A DNA stretch of 25,777 nucleotides from Parastagonospora avenae f. sp. tritici 18332-5. Taxonomy: Eukaryota > Ascomycota > Dothideomycetes > Pleosporales > Phaeosphaeriaceae. Below the pieces are notes generated by a model. That model did no database searches. It was not told the DNA's origin and saw only the letters and a program-made list of their open reading frames with translations. The DNA lies in assembly GCA_022559985.1 (NCBI GenBank), contig JAFJTR010000165.1, positions 1 to 25,777 on the forward strand. Direction: 5' to 3'. Every line of letters begins with the position of its first letter. The stretch's first letter is position 1. Positions 9,311-20,880 of the stretch are shown here, piece after piece. Both the position numbers and the translations under genes were made by a program.

Positions 9311-12300
9311 ATGCCATACATCAACGAGCCCATCGCCGTTGTAGGAAGTGGTTGCCGCTTTCCCGGTGATTCAACAAACCCCTCAAAACTATGGGAGTTA
9401 CTCCAAGACCCACGAGACGTTCAAAGGAAGATTGATCGCTTTAGGGCCGACAACTTTTACAACAAAGATGGCCACTACCATGGCGCGAGTAACGTGCTTT
9501 CAGCTTACCTCCTGAATGAGGACCCTAAGCTATTTGACTCACAGTTCTTCAACATTCCGCTCAGTGAGGCTGAATCTATCGATCCCCAGCAGCGATTACT
9601 GATGGAGACCGTCTATGAATCACTTGAGGCGGCAGGAATTAGTATCGAAAGTCTTTCAGAATCTAGTACCGCAGTATATGTCGGTGTTATGTGCAATGAC
9701 TTTGAGCAAATTGGTAAGCATATATTTTCTCCGCGAGCTTTTGATGTCGGGCTGATACGAGTACAGTCTACGGGGACCCTGAGAATGTACCTATATATGC
9801 ATCGACCGGATCGCATCGAAGCATCTTGTCGAACCGCATCTCGTACTTCTTCAACTGGCATGGCCCATCCATGACCATTGATACTGCATGCTCTAGTAGT
9901 CTGGTTGCTGTTCACCAGGCAGTTCAGGCGTTACGTAGCGGGGAAGCCCCAGTTGCTGTTGCCGCCGGATCAAACTTGATCTTCACTCCAACCATGTTTG
10001 TATCCGAGAGTAATCTAAACATGCTGTCAGGTACTGGCCGATCCCGCATGTGGGATGTAAGTGACCCTTGTTCGTCGCATCAGAGTTCGTAAAATATGAG
10101 GACTTTATCCACCCAGTATGAGCATATGCTGACATGACTTTTGCGTCTTTAGGCTGGAGCCAACGGATATGCTCGGGGCGAAGGTGTTGGATCGATCATC
10201 ATGAAGACCCTCTCATCGGCACTGCGTGATGGCGACCATATCGAGTACATAATCCGCGAAACTGGCGTGAACCAGGATGGTAAAACACCTGGCATAACCA
10301 TGCGTAAGTTACGATTCAATGATACAGTTCTCAACCCCCTCGTCGATTGTGTTGCCTAAGGGGATGCGCATTTGTTTGGAAGTACGTTTTGCAGGATATT
10401 CACTAATGTTTCTTATAGCAAGCTCTGAACTACAAGCAAAGCTGATCAGAGATACCTACGCGCGGGCCGGACTTGATCCGCTGAAACGGCGCGATAGATG
10501 TCAATATTTTGAGGCGCATGGTACCGGCACACCGGCAGGAGATCCCCAAGAGGCTGGAGCTATCCATAAGGCGTTTTATGCCGACAAGAAAGATCCTTCA
10601 GATGAAGATGGTTTCGATAATGAGGACATCCTCCACGTCGGATCTATTAAGACCATCATTGGCCATACAGAAGGAACTGCTGGTATTGCTGGCATTATGA
10701 AGGCCGGCCTGGCAATTCAAAATAAAGCGATACCGCCCAACATGCATTTTACCAAGCTCAACCCCGATATCGAACCATTCTACGGCAATCTCCAGGTTCC
10801 AGTTCAACTACGGGAGTGGCCAGAAATACCGATCGGCGTGCCGCGACGAGCGTCTGTGAACTCATTTGGGTTCGGAGGAGCGAACGCACACGCAATCATT
10901 GAAAGCTATGAGCCCGAGCCGTCTCTTACGCATAGAGCAATCAAGTCTCGCTCACCACCAACTCCGCATTCATTTGTATTCTCTGGAACATCAGAAAAGT
11001 CCCTTGCCGCCCAGCTACAAACCTATCTCGACTTCCTGGACGAAAATCCCGACTTCGATCTTGGGAAGCTTTCATGGACCCTGTTCCGAAGGACCGCTCT
11101 CAGCTACCGCGTCGCATTCGCCGCCGATTCCGTCACGTCCCTTACTACCAAGATAGCAAAGACCCTGGAAAAGGCCGAAAAGAAAGAGGTTTGGTGTTCT
11201 CGCGCCAATCCCAAGATATCGCCCGAGATTTTGGGTGTATTCACTGGCCAAGGTGCCCAGTGGGCGACCATGGGAAGAGAGCTGATCCTCGCTTCACACT
11301 TTGCCGAATCTATCGTTGATGATCTTGAAGCATCGTTAGCTGAATTGACCGACGCTCCTGAATGGTCACTCAAGGCTGAGATGCTAGCCTCCAAGGAGGA
11401 GTCACGGATCGCGGAGGGTGTCATCTCTCAGCCTTTGTGCCTCGCAGTCCAAGTCATGACTGTCGAGCTACTACGACAGGCCGGAATTCGTTTTTCGGCT
11501 GTTGTTGGCCATTCTTCGGGTGAGATTGCCTGCGCTTACGTCTCCGGACTATTGTCAGCAAAGGATGCTATACGCGTTGCGTTTTATCGTGGTAAGTTCA
11601 CACCGCTCGCAAAAGGCGGTTCCATGATCGCAGCTGGGACGGATATGCAAGACACCATCGACCTTTGTAGCCTGCCGAAACTCAAAGGCAGAGCTCAGTT
11701 CGCAGCAAGTAATTCTTCCGCTAGCGTCACCATCAGCGGAGATGCAGACGCGGTCGATCTTGTCGAAATTATAATGCAGGATGAATCCAAGTTCGCTCGT
11801 AAGCTGAAGGTGGATACCGCATACCACAGCTTCCATATGAACGTCTGCTCGAAACCTTACATTGAATCACTCGAAAAGTGTGGAATTAAGGTCCTCGAAC
11901 CAGCTCCAGACGCCTGCCCCTGGTATTCATCAGTCACGGAGAAGAATGAAAGAGTCACTGTGGAAATGGCAAGCGTATTGGAAAGTACTTACTGGCGTGA
12001 CAACATGCTGAGCCCTGTATTGTTCTCCCAAGCCCTGCAGGCCGCAATCGGCTCGAGTGGTGCTCCAGGTGTCGTTCTTGAGGTCGGCCCTCATCCTGCT
12101 CTCAAGGGTCCCGCAAGCACGACTATCGAAGAAGTTGTGGGCTTCTCAGTCCCATACTTCGGCACGCTCTCTCGTGGAGCGAACGACTCTATTGCCCTGA
12201 CCAGCGCGATTGGCTCCATCTGGACAGTCCTTGGCGCGTCGGCCGTCGATTTCCGAGGCTCTCACCGATGTTTTGCCAAGGAAGCATCGTTCGAGATCTC

Positions 12301-15300
12301 CAAAGCACTCCCGACCTACTCTTGGGACCACGAAAAGGTTGTTTGGGGCGAGTCGCGTGTGTCCAAGATGCACCGACTCCGGACTGAGACCAAACATGAG
12401 CTTCTTGGTGTTCGGATGTCTGATGAGGTTGAAGGCGAACTGCGCTGGAGGAACTATCTGAAACCGAAGGAAATGCCATGGATAACCGGCCACAAAATTC
12501 AAGGCCAAATGGTTTTCCCTGCTGCAGGCTTTGCCACGATGGCGTTCGAGGCCGCCCGTAATCTCGCGCCATTCGAGACTACCCGTCTCATGGAGTTACA
12601 AAAGTTCAGCATACACAAAGGGTTGTCATTTTTCGATGAGAACACCAGTGTTGAGATTATCTACATCCTTTCCAACATCCTGAAGCAGGAGGACGCAATA
12701 ACGGCCGACTTTTCCTGCAACGCCTGCCTCAACAAGGATGCTGGGGGCTTCTCCTCTATGGCTAGTGGTAAAGTATCGTTGGCTCTTGGCGAGCCTTCCA
12801 AGCGCGCTCTTCCCGAGAGGCCACACTGGCCCAATAACTTTGTGGATACAAACGTAGAGTACTTTTATGAGGAGCTGGCTAACCTTGGATATGGTTACGA
12901 AGGCATGTTCCAGGGTGTCACTGAACTGCACCGAACGGACAGTGGCTCCAAAGGTGTATTAAACATTGCCCAGGACCCGGAATCGGCAGTAAATGACTGG
13001 ATCATTCATCCAGCAACTCTGGATGTTGCTTTCCAGGCAGTCTTCGCTGCAGTCGGTGTAAGCCACGCACTCATCTCTAACTTTGAGAGAACCCTTCCCC
13101 AGCTCCTTAAATTTTCGACTGCTGACTCTGCATCTGTGACGTAGGCACCCGGAGACGGCAGGCTCTGGACACTCCACGTCCCAACAATGATAAACAGCAT
13201 CACCGTGAATCCGAGTACATTCAGTGATACATCGGGCGTCGAGGCTTCACTTCCCTTTGATGCATGCCTTGTGGATGCCATTGACGAGGGTATTGCTGGA
13301 GACATAGATGTGTACGATGAGGACGGAAAATACACTGCTGTGCAAATACAGGGACTCAACGTCACGCCCCTCACGAAGCCAAGTCCAGACGACGATCGAG
13401 AAACCTTCGCTGCAATGGAGTGGCAGCCCGCTCAACCCGACCTTGGTAGCCGTTGGACTGAGGCCAAGCCCACTGCTGACGAGGAGAAGATCGCGAACTT
13501 CACTGAGCGATTGTCGCTTCTTGTTCTTCGCGATCTATGCAACAATATCGCGATCGATGACATTCGAAAGAATGGAACAGAGCATCAGAGAGCTTTGATT
13601 GATTGGGCTAAGCACACTGTTGATATAGTTCGAGCCGGAGAACATCCTACGTGCCCCAAACAATGGCTAGCAGATACCTGGGAAGTCCTTCAGGAACCCG
13701 CCGAACGGCTCGCTCCCTCGAACCCTCTTTTACAGGCATGCCTCAACGCCAAAGATCAGCTCGGGCTATACATCAACGGGGAATTACCGGCTGACGATAC
13801 TGAATTTGACCAAGGAATTTTTGCCAGCATCCCCTTCCACCAGGCTTACGTCGAGCGCTTGAGAGATTTGGTCGAGCAAATCGCCTTCAGACACCGCAAC
13901 ATGAGGATCCTGGAAATAGGCTCTAGCGACAGCTCTATTGCGACGAGAATACTGAGCGTTCTCGGTGACAACTTCACGTCGTACACCTGCACTAATGTAG
14001 ATGAGGCTCACTTTGAGACCATACGCTCGGATCTGGACGGACCATATTCTGGAAGATTACATTCTATGGAACTTGACCTTGAAGAAGATCCGACAGAGCA
14101 AGGGTTCAATAGGGGCTACTACGACTTGGTGCTCGTGGGCAACACCCTGCACAATGCGCGTGACCTTCAACAGTCGTTGGCTCACATCCGCTCCATCATG
14201 CGCCCTGGAGCCCATCTGGCGCTCCTTGAGCCTACCAGCAGCAGATCGATTGCCGTTGCACTTGTTGGTTGTCTAAGCTCCAACTGGTTTGCTGGTATTG
14301 AAGAAGAGCGCAAGTATTCCCCGTTTGTTTCCCAACAGATGTGGGACGATGTCCTCCGCAATGCTGGATTCTCAGGAATTGATGCCTCCACACCGGAAGA
14401 GCGTAGTTTTACTGTACCATTCTCCGTCATGTGCTCAATAGCCACTGATGGACATATGGAACTCATTCGCGACCCGTTGGCGTTCACCGGACAGAAGAAG
14501 TTCAACAACAGCTTGCTCATCATTGGGGGAGCTACAATGCGCACGAAGCAGCTTGTTAGAGGTCTGGAGAAAACTCTCGGTCCATTCTTCCAGGACGTTG
14601 TTCGCCGCGACACCGTGGTAGCAGTCGACTCTCAGACCTTAGACTCATCACCCACCACTATCAACTTAGCCGAGCTCGACGAACCATTATTCAAGCCCTT
14701 CACCGAAGAAAAGTTCAAGGCTGCTGTCAAACTTTGCGATAATTTACAGAGCGTGCTGTGGGTCACGGCGGGAAGCCGAGGGGAGGACCCATACATGAAC
14801 ATGATGACAGCAGTCGGCCGTTGTTTGGAGGGTGAGATGCCCAGCCTTCGACTACAGTTCCTCAACTTCGACGGTAGCGACCGACCGACTCACGAGATCT
14901 TGGCATACCACCTGCTCCGATTACATATCACACACGGTATAAGTGCTCGGCCTGGTACCATGAAGGCTGGCGAGCCGCTGTACACGGTAGAGCGCGAGCT
15001 GACAATCCAGAACGGCACTTTGCTCATTCCTCGTTACATCTTCTCCGACACAATCAACACACGTCTCAACTCTGACAGGAGGCTCATCACTCACGAAGTC
15101 GAACCAAACCACACAGCTGTCGAACTGGACAGCTCGAATTCCACTTATGAGCTGCTCGAGCGTAAGACAGAAAGAGACGATGAGTTATGTAAGACATTGC
15201 CAGAGGATGCGCGTTCGATTAGGGTTTCCGCATCCAAAGGACTGCTCAATGCGATCAGGATCAACGGTGCGGGCTACTTCCATGTCGTTCTAGGTCGAAC

Positions 15301-18300
15301 TTTAGAGGATCGCAAGGTCGTTGCTTTGTCCGAGCACAACCAATCTCTCATCTCTGTCTCCGACTCGCACATTGTCGAAGTAGAGGTCGAAGATGACAGT
15401 GAGCAGAACCTGCTGCTGCAGGTTGGTGCCGAGCTCTTGGCTGGGAGCATTATGTCGGATGCCACTGGCTCTGTACTCGTGCATGAGCCCTCCCAGATAC
15501 TCGCAGATAGCCTCGGTAGTCTTTGGCATACTGGCAAGTCCGTTGCGATGACGTCTACGTCGTCTACAGTCCGTGGAGCTACAGTCATTCACCCGTCTTC
15601 TCCAGATCGCGCGCTAGCTCGAGCTGTTCCGCGGGACACAACGCTCTTTGCAGACTTTTCGAAGACCAGATCTCGCCTTGATGGCTTCCTTCCCATCGGC
15701 TGCACAGCGAAAACCGCGACGGATTACATCAGTCCCGCCGCTTCTGCCATCGGCACCATCGACACGGATATTCTCCCAGGCGCCGTGCAACGCGCACTTC
15801 GCTCTTATAGGCGCCGAAATGAAGAGCCAGATATCACTCCTGCCTTGGAACTGCTGGAAAAGCCGATCGAAGCTCTTGACTTCCAGTTGGTTGACTGGAC
15901 CGCCGCCAAGACTTTGCCCGTTGCTGTCGAACCTGCCGACGTTTCCACCCAATTCCGCTCTGATCGCACCTATTTCATGGTAGGTCTAGCTGGAGAGCTT
16001 GGTCTCCAAACCATCAAATGGATGGTGTCTCGTGGTGCGAAATACATCGCCCTCTCATCCAGAAATCCGAAGGTTAACGCAGGATGGCTGGAGTACGTTT
16101 CTTCTCAAGGCGCCACGGTCAAGTTGTACGCCATGGACGTGACCAGCCGCAATTCTGTCCGGTCTGTCCACAAGACGATCTGTGCAGAGATGCCACCTAT
16201 CGCTGGTGTCATGAACGGGGCAATGGTTCTCATTGATGCCCTCTTCTCCAACAATGACTTCGCCACATTCTCCAAGGTCCTTCGACCCAAGGTTGATGGA
16301 ACTGTTTACCTAGACGAGATCTTCAACAAGGACGACCTTGACTTTTTCATCGTCACGTCGTCTCTCGCTTCAGTTTCAGGCAACATCGGGCAGACTGCAT
16401 ACGCTGCAGCGAATGCCTTCATGTGCAGTCTTATTGCAGGTCGGCGTATGCGCGGACTTGCTGGCAGTGCTCTGAACATGCCAGGTACATACTTCTCTCT
16501 TCAATCTGATCCAGACTAATGTAGCATCAAGGTATTGTCGGTCTCGGTTACTTGAACCGCGACCCTCGCAAACTGTGGCGTCTCAAGAAGATTGGCTATG
16601 TCAATATCAGCGAGTGGGAGTTCTTTCAGTTCTTCTCCGAAGCCATCGTGGCTGGTCGTCCAGACTCTGGTCTGAACCCCGAAATCACGGCAGGATTACA
16701 AAGAAGCGATGTTTCGACGGTTGAAGACCCTCCACATTGGTTCTTGACCCACCGCTTTGCGACTTTGCACAAAGTTCCGGCATCAGGTGGAGCTGCCACC
16801 GACAGCGATAAGGACGGCGCTTCTACTCGGAACAAGCTCGCTGAGCTGACCAACGAAAGTGACATAAAAAGTACCATCTTGGAGGATCTCATCAACGTTC
16901 TCTGTATGCGACTGAACATAGACTCTTCGGATAACGCAGTCACCCCCGATACTGCCATTGTTGAGTTGGGTGTCGATTCGCTGCTTGCAGTAGACATTCG
17001 CGCGTGGTTTACGAAAGAGCTGGATCTCGATATGCCGGTGCTCAAAATTCTCGGAGGTGCCAGCGTTCAAGAGCTGGTTGACGATGCTGTTGGCAGACTG
17101 GATACCCAATTGGTACCGCTATTGGCTTGCGATGGAAATGCCACTGCGTCGGGAGAGGAACCGGCTACAGTGACGGACCAAGATGACCTAGCAACCGGAA
17201 CCGCGCAGACTGAGAGCACTTCAATTGAAGAAAGTTCATCAGCCGAGACGCCAGCGGGACCACCGGCAGAAGAGGTGCTTTCTGTCGCCCCTCTTGATCT
17301 TCCGGTCATTGAAGAAGTCGAGGCGCCTCCCATGCGCCTTGCTCAACAAGACCTGAGTATCGCCCCTTCTTCGACCTCATCATATGGGTATGACTCCTCT
17401 GATGCTGCAGGGCCAAGCTCGGAAGCAGAACGAAGCTCGGGAACGCAGACTCCGATCACCGAAGACACAGACTCAGAGCCGGACGAACTTGGGCAAAGGG
17501 AAGAGAGAATATCCCGGGAGGAAATTTTCAAGGAGTGCATTACGCCAGAAGACTTCGAAGAGCCAGCTGCTCAGCTGCTTTCCAAGGTCCCAGATCGACC
17601 TGAAGGACAGCTCGAGTTCATCAAGAAGACAAAGATGTCCCACGGAACATCCCGTTTCTGGTTCTTGATGCAATATCTCCAGAACCCGACTTCCTTTAAC
17701 CTCCTGGCTCATCTCAAGTGCACGGGACCCGTCGAATTCGATACCGCCGAGAAAGCCGTTCGCGAACTTGGCAACCGTCATGAGATCTTTCGCACAGCTT
17801 TCTTCGCGGATGAGACACGCGGGAATGAGCCAACAATGGGCGTCATGAAAGAGTCGAACCTTCAACTGGAAAGGCGCAGCTCGGTGACCGAGAGCGACAT
17901 CGAAGCTGAAGTCAAGGAGCTCCAGGACTACGAATTCAAATTGGAGCAAGGCGAGACGATTCGCGCAAAGATCCTGTCTGTAGACGAGAACACTCATCAC
18001 GTTCTCTTTGCCTTCCATCACATTGCCATGGATGGTTTCAGTTTCAACATTCTGCTCGCAGAAGTCAACCAGCTTTACGACCGCCAGAAGCTTGCTCCTG
18101 TGAGTATGCAATTCACAGAGTTTGCTGAGCGCCAACGCAATCAAATAACAGACGGCAGCTTAGATGGGGAATTTCAATTCTGGAAAGACATGTACAGCCA
18201 GAAGTTGCCATCAGGAGAGATGAAGCCAGACTTCCCGGAGCCGCTTCCTCTTTTCAATCTTGCCCAGAGCACCCGCAAGAGTCTGGACAACTACGAGTTC

Positions 18301-20880
18301 GAAGAGTCTTCGGTTGTCCTTGGTACTAGGATGCTTCGCCAAATCAAGACCCAATGTAAAAAGTACAAGATAACCCCCTTCCACTTCTTCCTGGGAGTAT
18401 TGCGCACCTTCCTTTTCCGACAACTTGATGTCGAGGATCTGGTTATTGGAATCGCGGATGCCAACCGAACGGACGACTCCGTCGCAAGCACCATCGGCTT
18501 TATGCTCAACTTGCTTCCTCTACGCTTCAAAAGCAATGAAGCGGATCAAAACATCGCCTTCAAAGATGTGGTAGCCGAAGCTCGTAAAACAGCTTATGAT
18601 GGACTGGCCCATTCCAAGCTGCCCTTCGACGCCCTGCTGGAGAAGCTCAATATCCCTCGTTCGGCAACACACAGCCCACTGTTCCAAGTCTGGATGGACT
18701 ACCGGCCTTTCCGACCCGATTACATGCCTACCATGTTCGGCGGTGAGGCAAGTGGCGAACAGACTGTAGGTCGCAACGGTTACGATCTGACTCTTGACGT
18801 GAATGAAATCGATGGTTCTGAGACGCGAATCTCGTTCCGCACGCAGAAGTATCTCTATTCAGCAGAAGCTACACATGCGTTGTTCGATAGCTACATGAGG
18901 CTGGTCAAGAGTTTTGCCAACGACTTTGAGGCGCCAGTCAATTCAGTTTCGTTGTGGGAGGAGAAGGAATTGGAATCAGCAAAGACTCTTGGATTAGGTA
19001 AGTGCACATCGCCAGGCTCACGAAATATGCTCACTCTTGTAGGACCCGAGCTCAAACTTCAATGGCCTGAGACCCTCTCGCAGCGCATTGCCGACATCGC
19101 GTCGCAGCAGCCAGACAAGGAAGCCGTCAAAGATGGTAACGGCAAGTCCTGCAGCTACAATCAGCTCCAACACCGCATCCAGGCGATCAGCAAAACTTTG
19201 ACTCAAGCTGGAGTAGCCCAAGGATCCCGAGTAGCTGTATTCCAGCAGCCTAGCGTTGATTGGGTGTGCTCGCTGCTTGGTATCTGGCATGCCGGTGGTA
19301 CCTACATCCCGATGGACCTCACGAACTCGCTTTCTCGCTTGGCTGCGATTGCCGCGTCCGCCAAACCCACAGCGATCGTCTGCCACGATGAGACCGAAAG
19401 CCTGGTTCCAGAACTCAAGTCTACCGCATCAGGTCTCGTGAATGTGTCTAGCCTACAACAAGCCCAACCAGTCACAAAGACACAGGCTAAATCTACTGGT
19501 ACCGCCGCGATACTTTTCACGAGCGGCTCGACTGGCACTCCCAAAGGTGTTATTCTTCGGCATTCAGCCTTTCGAAACACGATCGAAGGTTTGACCCAAC
19601 GATATGATATCGGTGCCGAAAGGGTGCTTCAGCAGAGCGCATTTACATTCGACTTTTCGCTCGATCAGATCATGTGCGGGCTTGTGAACGGCGGCTCTGT
19701 ATATGTAGTCACGAAGCAGGATCGTGCAGATCCAGCTGCCATAGCGAACATCATCGCGAATGAGAACATCACTTACACGCGCGCCACGCCTTCAGAATAC
19801 GCTGGCTGGATCACTTATGGGGCTGAAAAACTTGCCCGCGCTACTAGCTGGCGGTTTGCTTGGGGAGGCGGTGAAATCATGCCGCAGTCCCTACCAGAAA
19901 GCATTGCGGCACTCGGACTTGAGGCTCTTCGTCTTTACAACTCTTACGGCCCAGCGGAGAGCATTACTTGCACGAAGACCGAAGTTCCGCTGGATTTTGA
20001 AGCGCCAGAGGATGGCTTGACGGACACCGACATCCCCGCCGGTTATCCTCTTCCCAACTACTCCGTGTACGTTGTCGATCGCAATCTCGACCTCATTCCT
20101 CAGGGATCCACTGGCGAGATCTTGATTGGAGGTCCCAGCGTTTCTGCGGGCTACTTGAATCAAGAGAAACTGTCCGCATCCAAGTTCATCAGCAATCCCT
20201 GGGACAAGGGCATCGTTTATAGAACTGGCGACACTGGCTACCTCCGCCATGATGGCGCCCTCATGTTCAAGGGGCGCATTGCTGGGGACACGCAGGTCAA
20301 GATTCGCGGTATCCGTATCGATCTCCAAGATGTCGAATCTTGCATCCTTGCGGCCTCCGAAGCTGCTTTGCACAAAGCGATTGTGAGTGTGAGAGATGGT
20401 GACGTGCTGGTGGCCCACGTACAGTTCGCGGACGGTCAGTACGACGAGGAAGCGTCGCAGCAAGCTTTCCTCCGGCAGATGCGCTTCCTGCTCCCGCTAC
20501 CAGTCTACATGATTCCATCAGTCTTCGTGCCAGTCGACCAACTACCTGTCAACAGCCACGGGAAGACCGATCGTCAAGCTGTTTCGTCTTTGCCACTCCC
20601 GACTGCGCAGTCCAATATAGAGCGCTCTGAGGAGAACTTCAGCGATACGGAGCGCAAGCTCATTGAGATTTGGAAGGAAGTTGTGCCCGAGGACATGAAG
20701 GGGCTCATGCTGCCCAACGTTAAGACGAGCTTCTTCGAGCTCGGAGGGAACAGCTTGTTGCTTGTTGGTCTGCAGAGAGCTGTGAAGCAGGAGTTTAGAG
20801 TATCGCTGGATATCGTTGATTTATTTGAAGCAAGCAGCCTTGGAGCAATGGCTGCGAAGATTGAGGGTAGAAATGCGTAG
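9311..20880 (+). CDS. Hybrid PKS-NRPS: KS-AT-DH-(MT)-KR-ACP-C-A-T, no release domain
   Basis: This is the backbone enzyme of the cluster, a fungal highly reducing iterative polyketide synthase fused to one NRPS module. It builds a polyketide from malonyl units and joins it to an amino acid. I reconstruct seven exons: 9311-9713, 9767-10056, 10153-10303, 10419-13057, 13145-16484, 16532-18997 and 19043-20880. All six introns are GT-AG. Exons sum to 11,127 nt, giving 3,708 residues, and each junction restores a conserved motif (for example WDAGANGYARGEG at intron 2 and AVGAPGDGRLW at intron 4). The ATG has A at -3 and begins directly with KS. There is no enoylreductase, and the MT SAM motif is degenerate. 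The stop falls about 40 residues after the carrier Ser3667, so the usual terminal reductase or Dieckmann-cyclase domain (about 300-400 residues) is absent. The product cannot be named. Confidence 0.96.
9323..10918 (+). other. Ketosynthase domain of the PKS-NRPS (residues ~5-448)
   Basis: This domain performs decarboxylative condensation. The catalytic triad is intact: Cys176 in DTACSSS, His315 in EAHGTGT and His364 in IGHTEG. The domain is split by introns 1 (9714-9766), 2 (10057-10152) and 3 (10304-10418). It starts with the EPIAVVGSGCRFPG motif typical of fungal HR-PKS-NRPSs. Confidence 0.95.
11237..12185 (+). other. Acyltransferase domain of the PKS-NRPS (residues ~555-870)
   Basis: This domain loads malonyl-CoA. 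It shows FTGQGAQW (556-563) and the nucleophile Ser647 in GHSSGE. The segment EVGPHPALKGP marks its C-terminal part. It lies entirely in exon 4. Confidence 0.93.
12398..13380 (+). other. Dehydratase domain of the PKS-NRPS (residues ~942-1240)
   Basis: This is a double-hotdog dehydratase. His973 lies in GHKIQGQMVFPAAG and Asp1150 in HPATLDVAFQ, so both catalytic residues are present and it should be active. Intron 4 (13058-13144, 87 nt) falls 11 residues after Asp1150. Its branch-like CTAAC is at about 13078. Confidence 0.9.
13860..14250 (+). other. C-methyltransferase domain of the PKS-NRPS, SAM motif degenerate (residues ~1400-1530)
   Basis: The position and the flanking sequence (LVLVGNTLHNARDL, MRPGAHLALLEPT) identify a fungal cMT domain. 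SAM-binding motif I, normally glycine-rich EIGAGTG, reads EIGSSDSS from Glu1418. Two of the three glycines are lost, so the domain is probably structural only. That conclusion is inference. Confidence 0.8.
14350..15960 (+). other. Pseudo-KR and linker region in place of an ER domain (residues ~1563-2100)
   Basis: This part contains the structural half of the ketoreductase and linker sequence (for example NGTLLIPRYIF). I see no NADPH-binding enoylreductase motif. As in many fungal PKS-NRPSs, enoyl reduction would need a separate trans-acting ER. None is in the window. Confidence 0.6.
15965..16600 (+). other. Ketoreductase domain of the PKS-NRPS (residues ~2102-2300)
   Basis: The NADPH-binding segment VGLAGELG starts near Gly2108. 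The catalytic set is Ser2234, Tyr2247 and Asn2251 (YAAAN), so the domain should be active. It reduces beta-keto intermediates. It is interrupted by intron 5 (16485-16531). There the acceptor CAAG at 16531, not the TAG at 16524, restores the frame. Confidence 0.88.
16861..17104 (+). other. Acyl carrier protein domain of the PKS-NRPS (residues ~2385-2465)
   Basis: GVDSLLAVDIR carries the phosphopantetheine attachment Ser2424. A Ser/Thr/Glu/Pro-rich, apparently disordered linker of about 150 residues follows (roughly 17105-17570) and leads into the condensation domain. Confidence 0.92.
17572..18960 (+). other. Condensation domain of the NRPS module (residues ~2622-3084)
   Basis: This domain forms the amide bond between the polyketide and the amino acid. 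The active-site motif HHIAMDG (2770-2776; the second His is 2771) matches HHxxxDG. Downstream C motifs such as IGFMLNLLPLR and the SPLFQVWMDYRP segment are present. It appears functional. Confidence 0.93.
19069..20600 (+). other. Adenylation domain of the NRPS module (residues ~3106-3616)
   Basis: This domain activates an amino acid. Core motifs are in order: FTSGSTGTPKG (A3, from about 3255), NSYGPAE (A5), YRTGDTGYL (A7), GRIAGDTQVKIRG (A8) and the Lys3604 of NSHGKTD (A10). By hand alignment to GrsA, the pocket residues appear to be Asp3300, Phe3301, Asp3304, then R, F, W, S, T, C and the A10 Lys. I cannot assign a substrate from this. Intron 6 (18998-19042) precedes it. Confidence 0.92.
20641..20871 (+). 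other. Terminal thiolation (PCP) domain of the PKS-NRPS (residues ~3630-3705)
   Basis: FFELGGNSLLLVGLQ carries the phosphopantetheine site Ser3667. The C-terminal helix (LGAMAAKIE) is complete and the stop codon follows directly. The carrier domain is therefore intact and the protein ends naturally after it, rather than in mid-domain. Confidence 0.92.

Noticed and set aside
9070..9369. Open frame of 99 codons overlapping the PKS-NRPS start in another frame
   Set aside because: It has no recognisable motif and low-complexity composition. It could act as an upstream ORF if transcription starts before 9,070, but nothing in the sequence shows that.
16485..16524. Intron 5 ending at the nearer TAG (16524)
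   Set aside because: That acceptor gives the wrong frame and lies only three bases after the branch-like CTAAT. The acceptor at 16531 restores the reading frame and the KR sequence.
17473..18144. 223-codon antisense frame within the condensation domain
   Set aside because: It lies opposite a strongly conserved C domain. Its sequence has no motif and is explained by codon bias of the sense gene.
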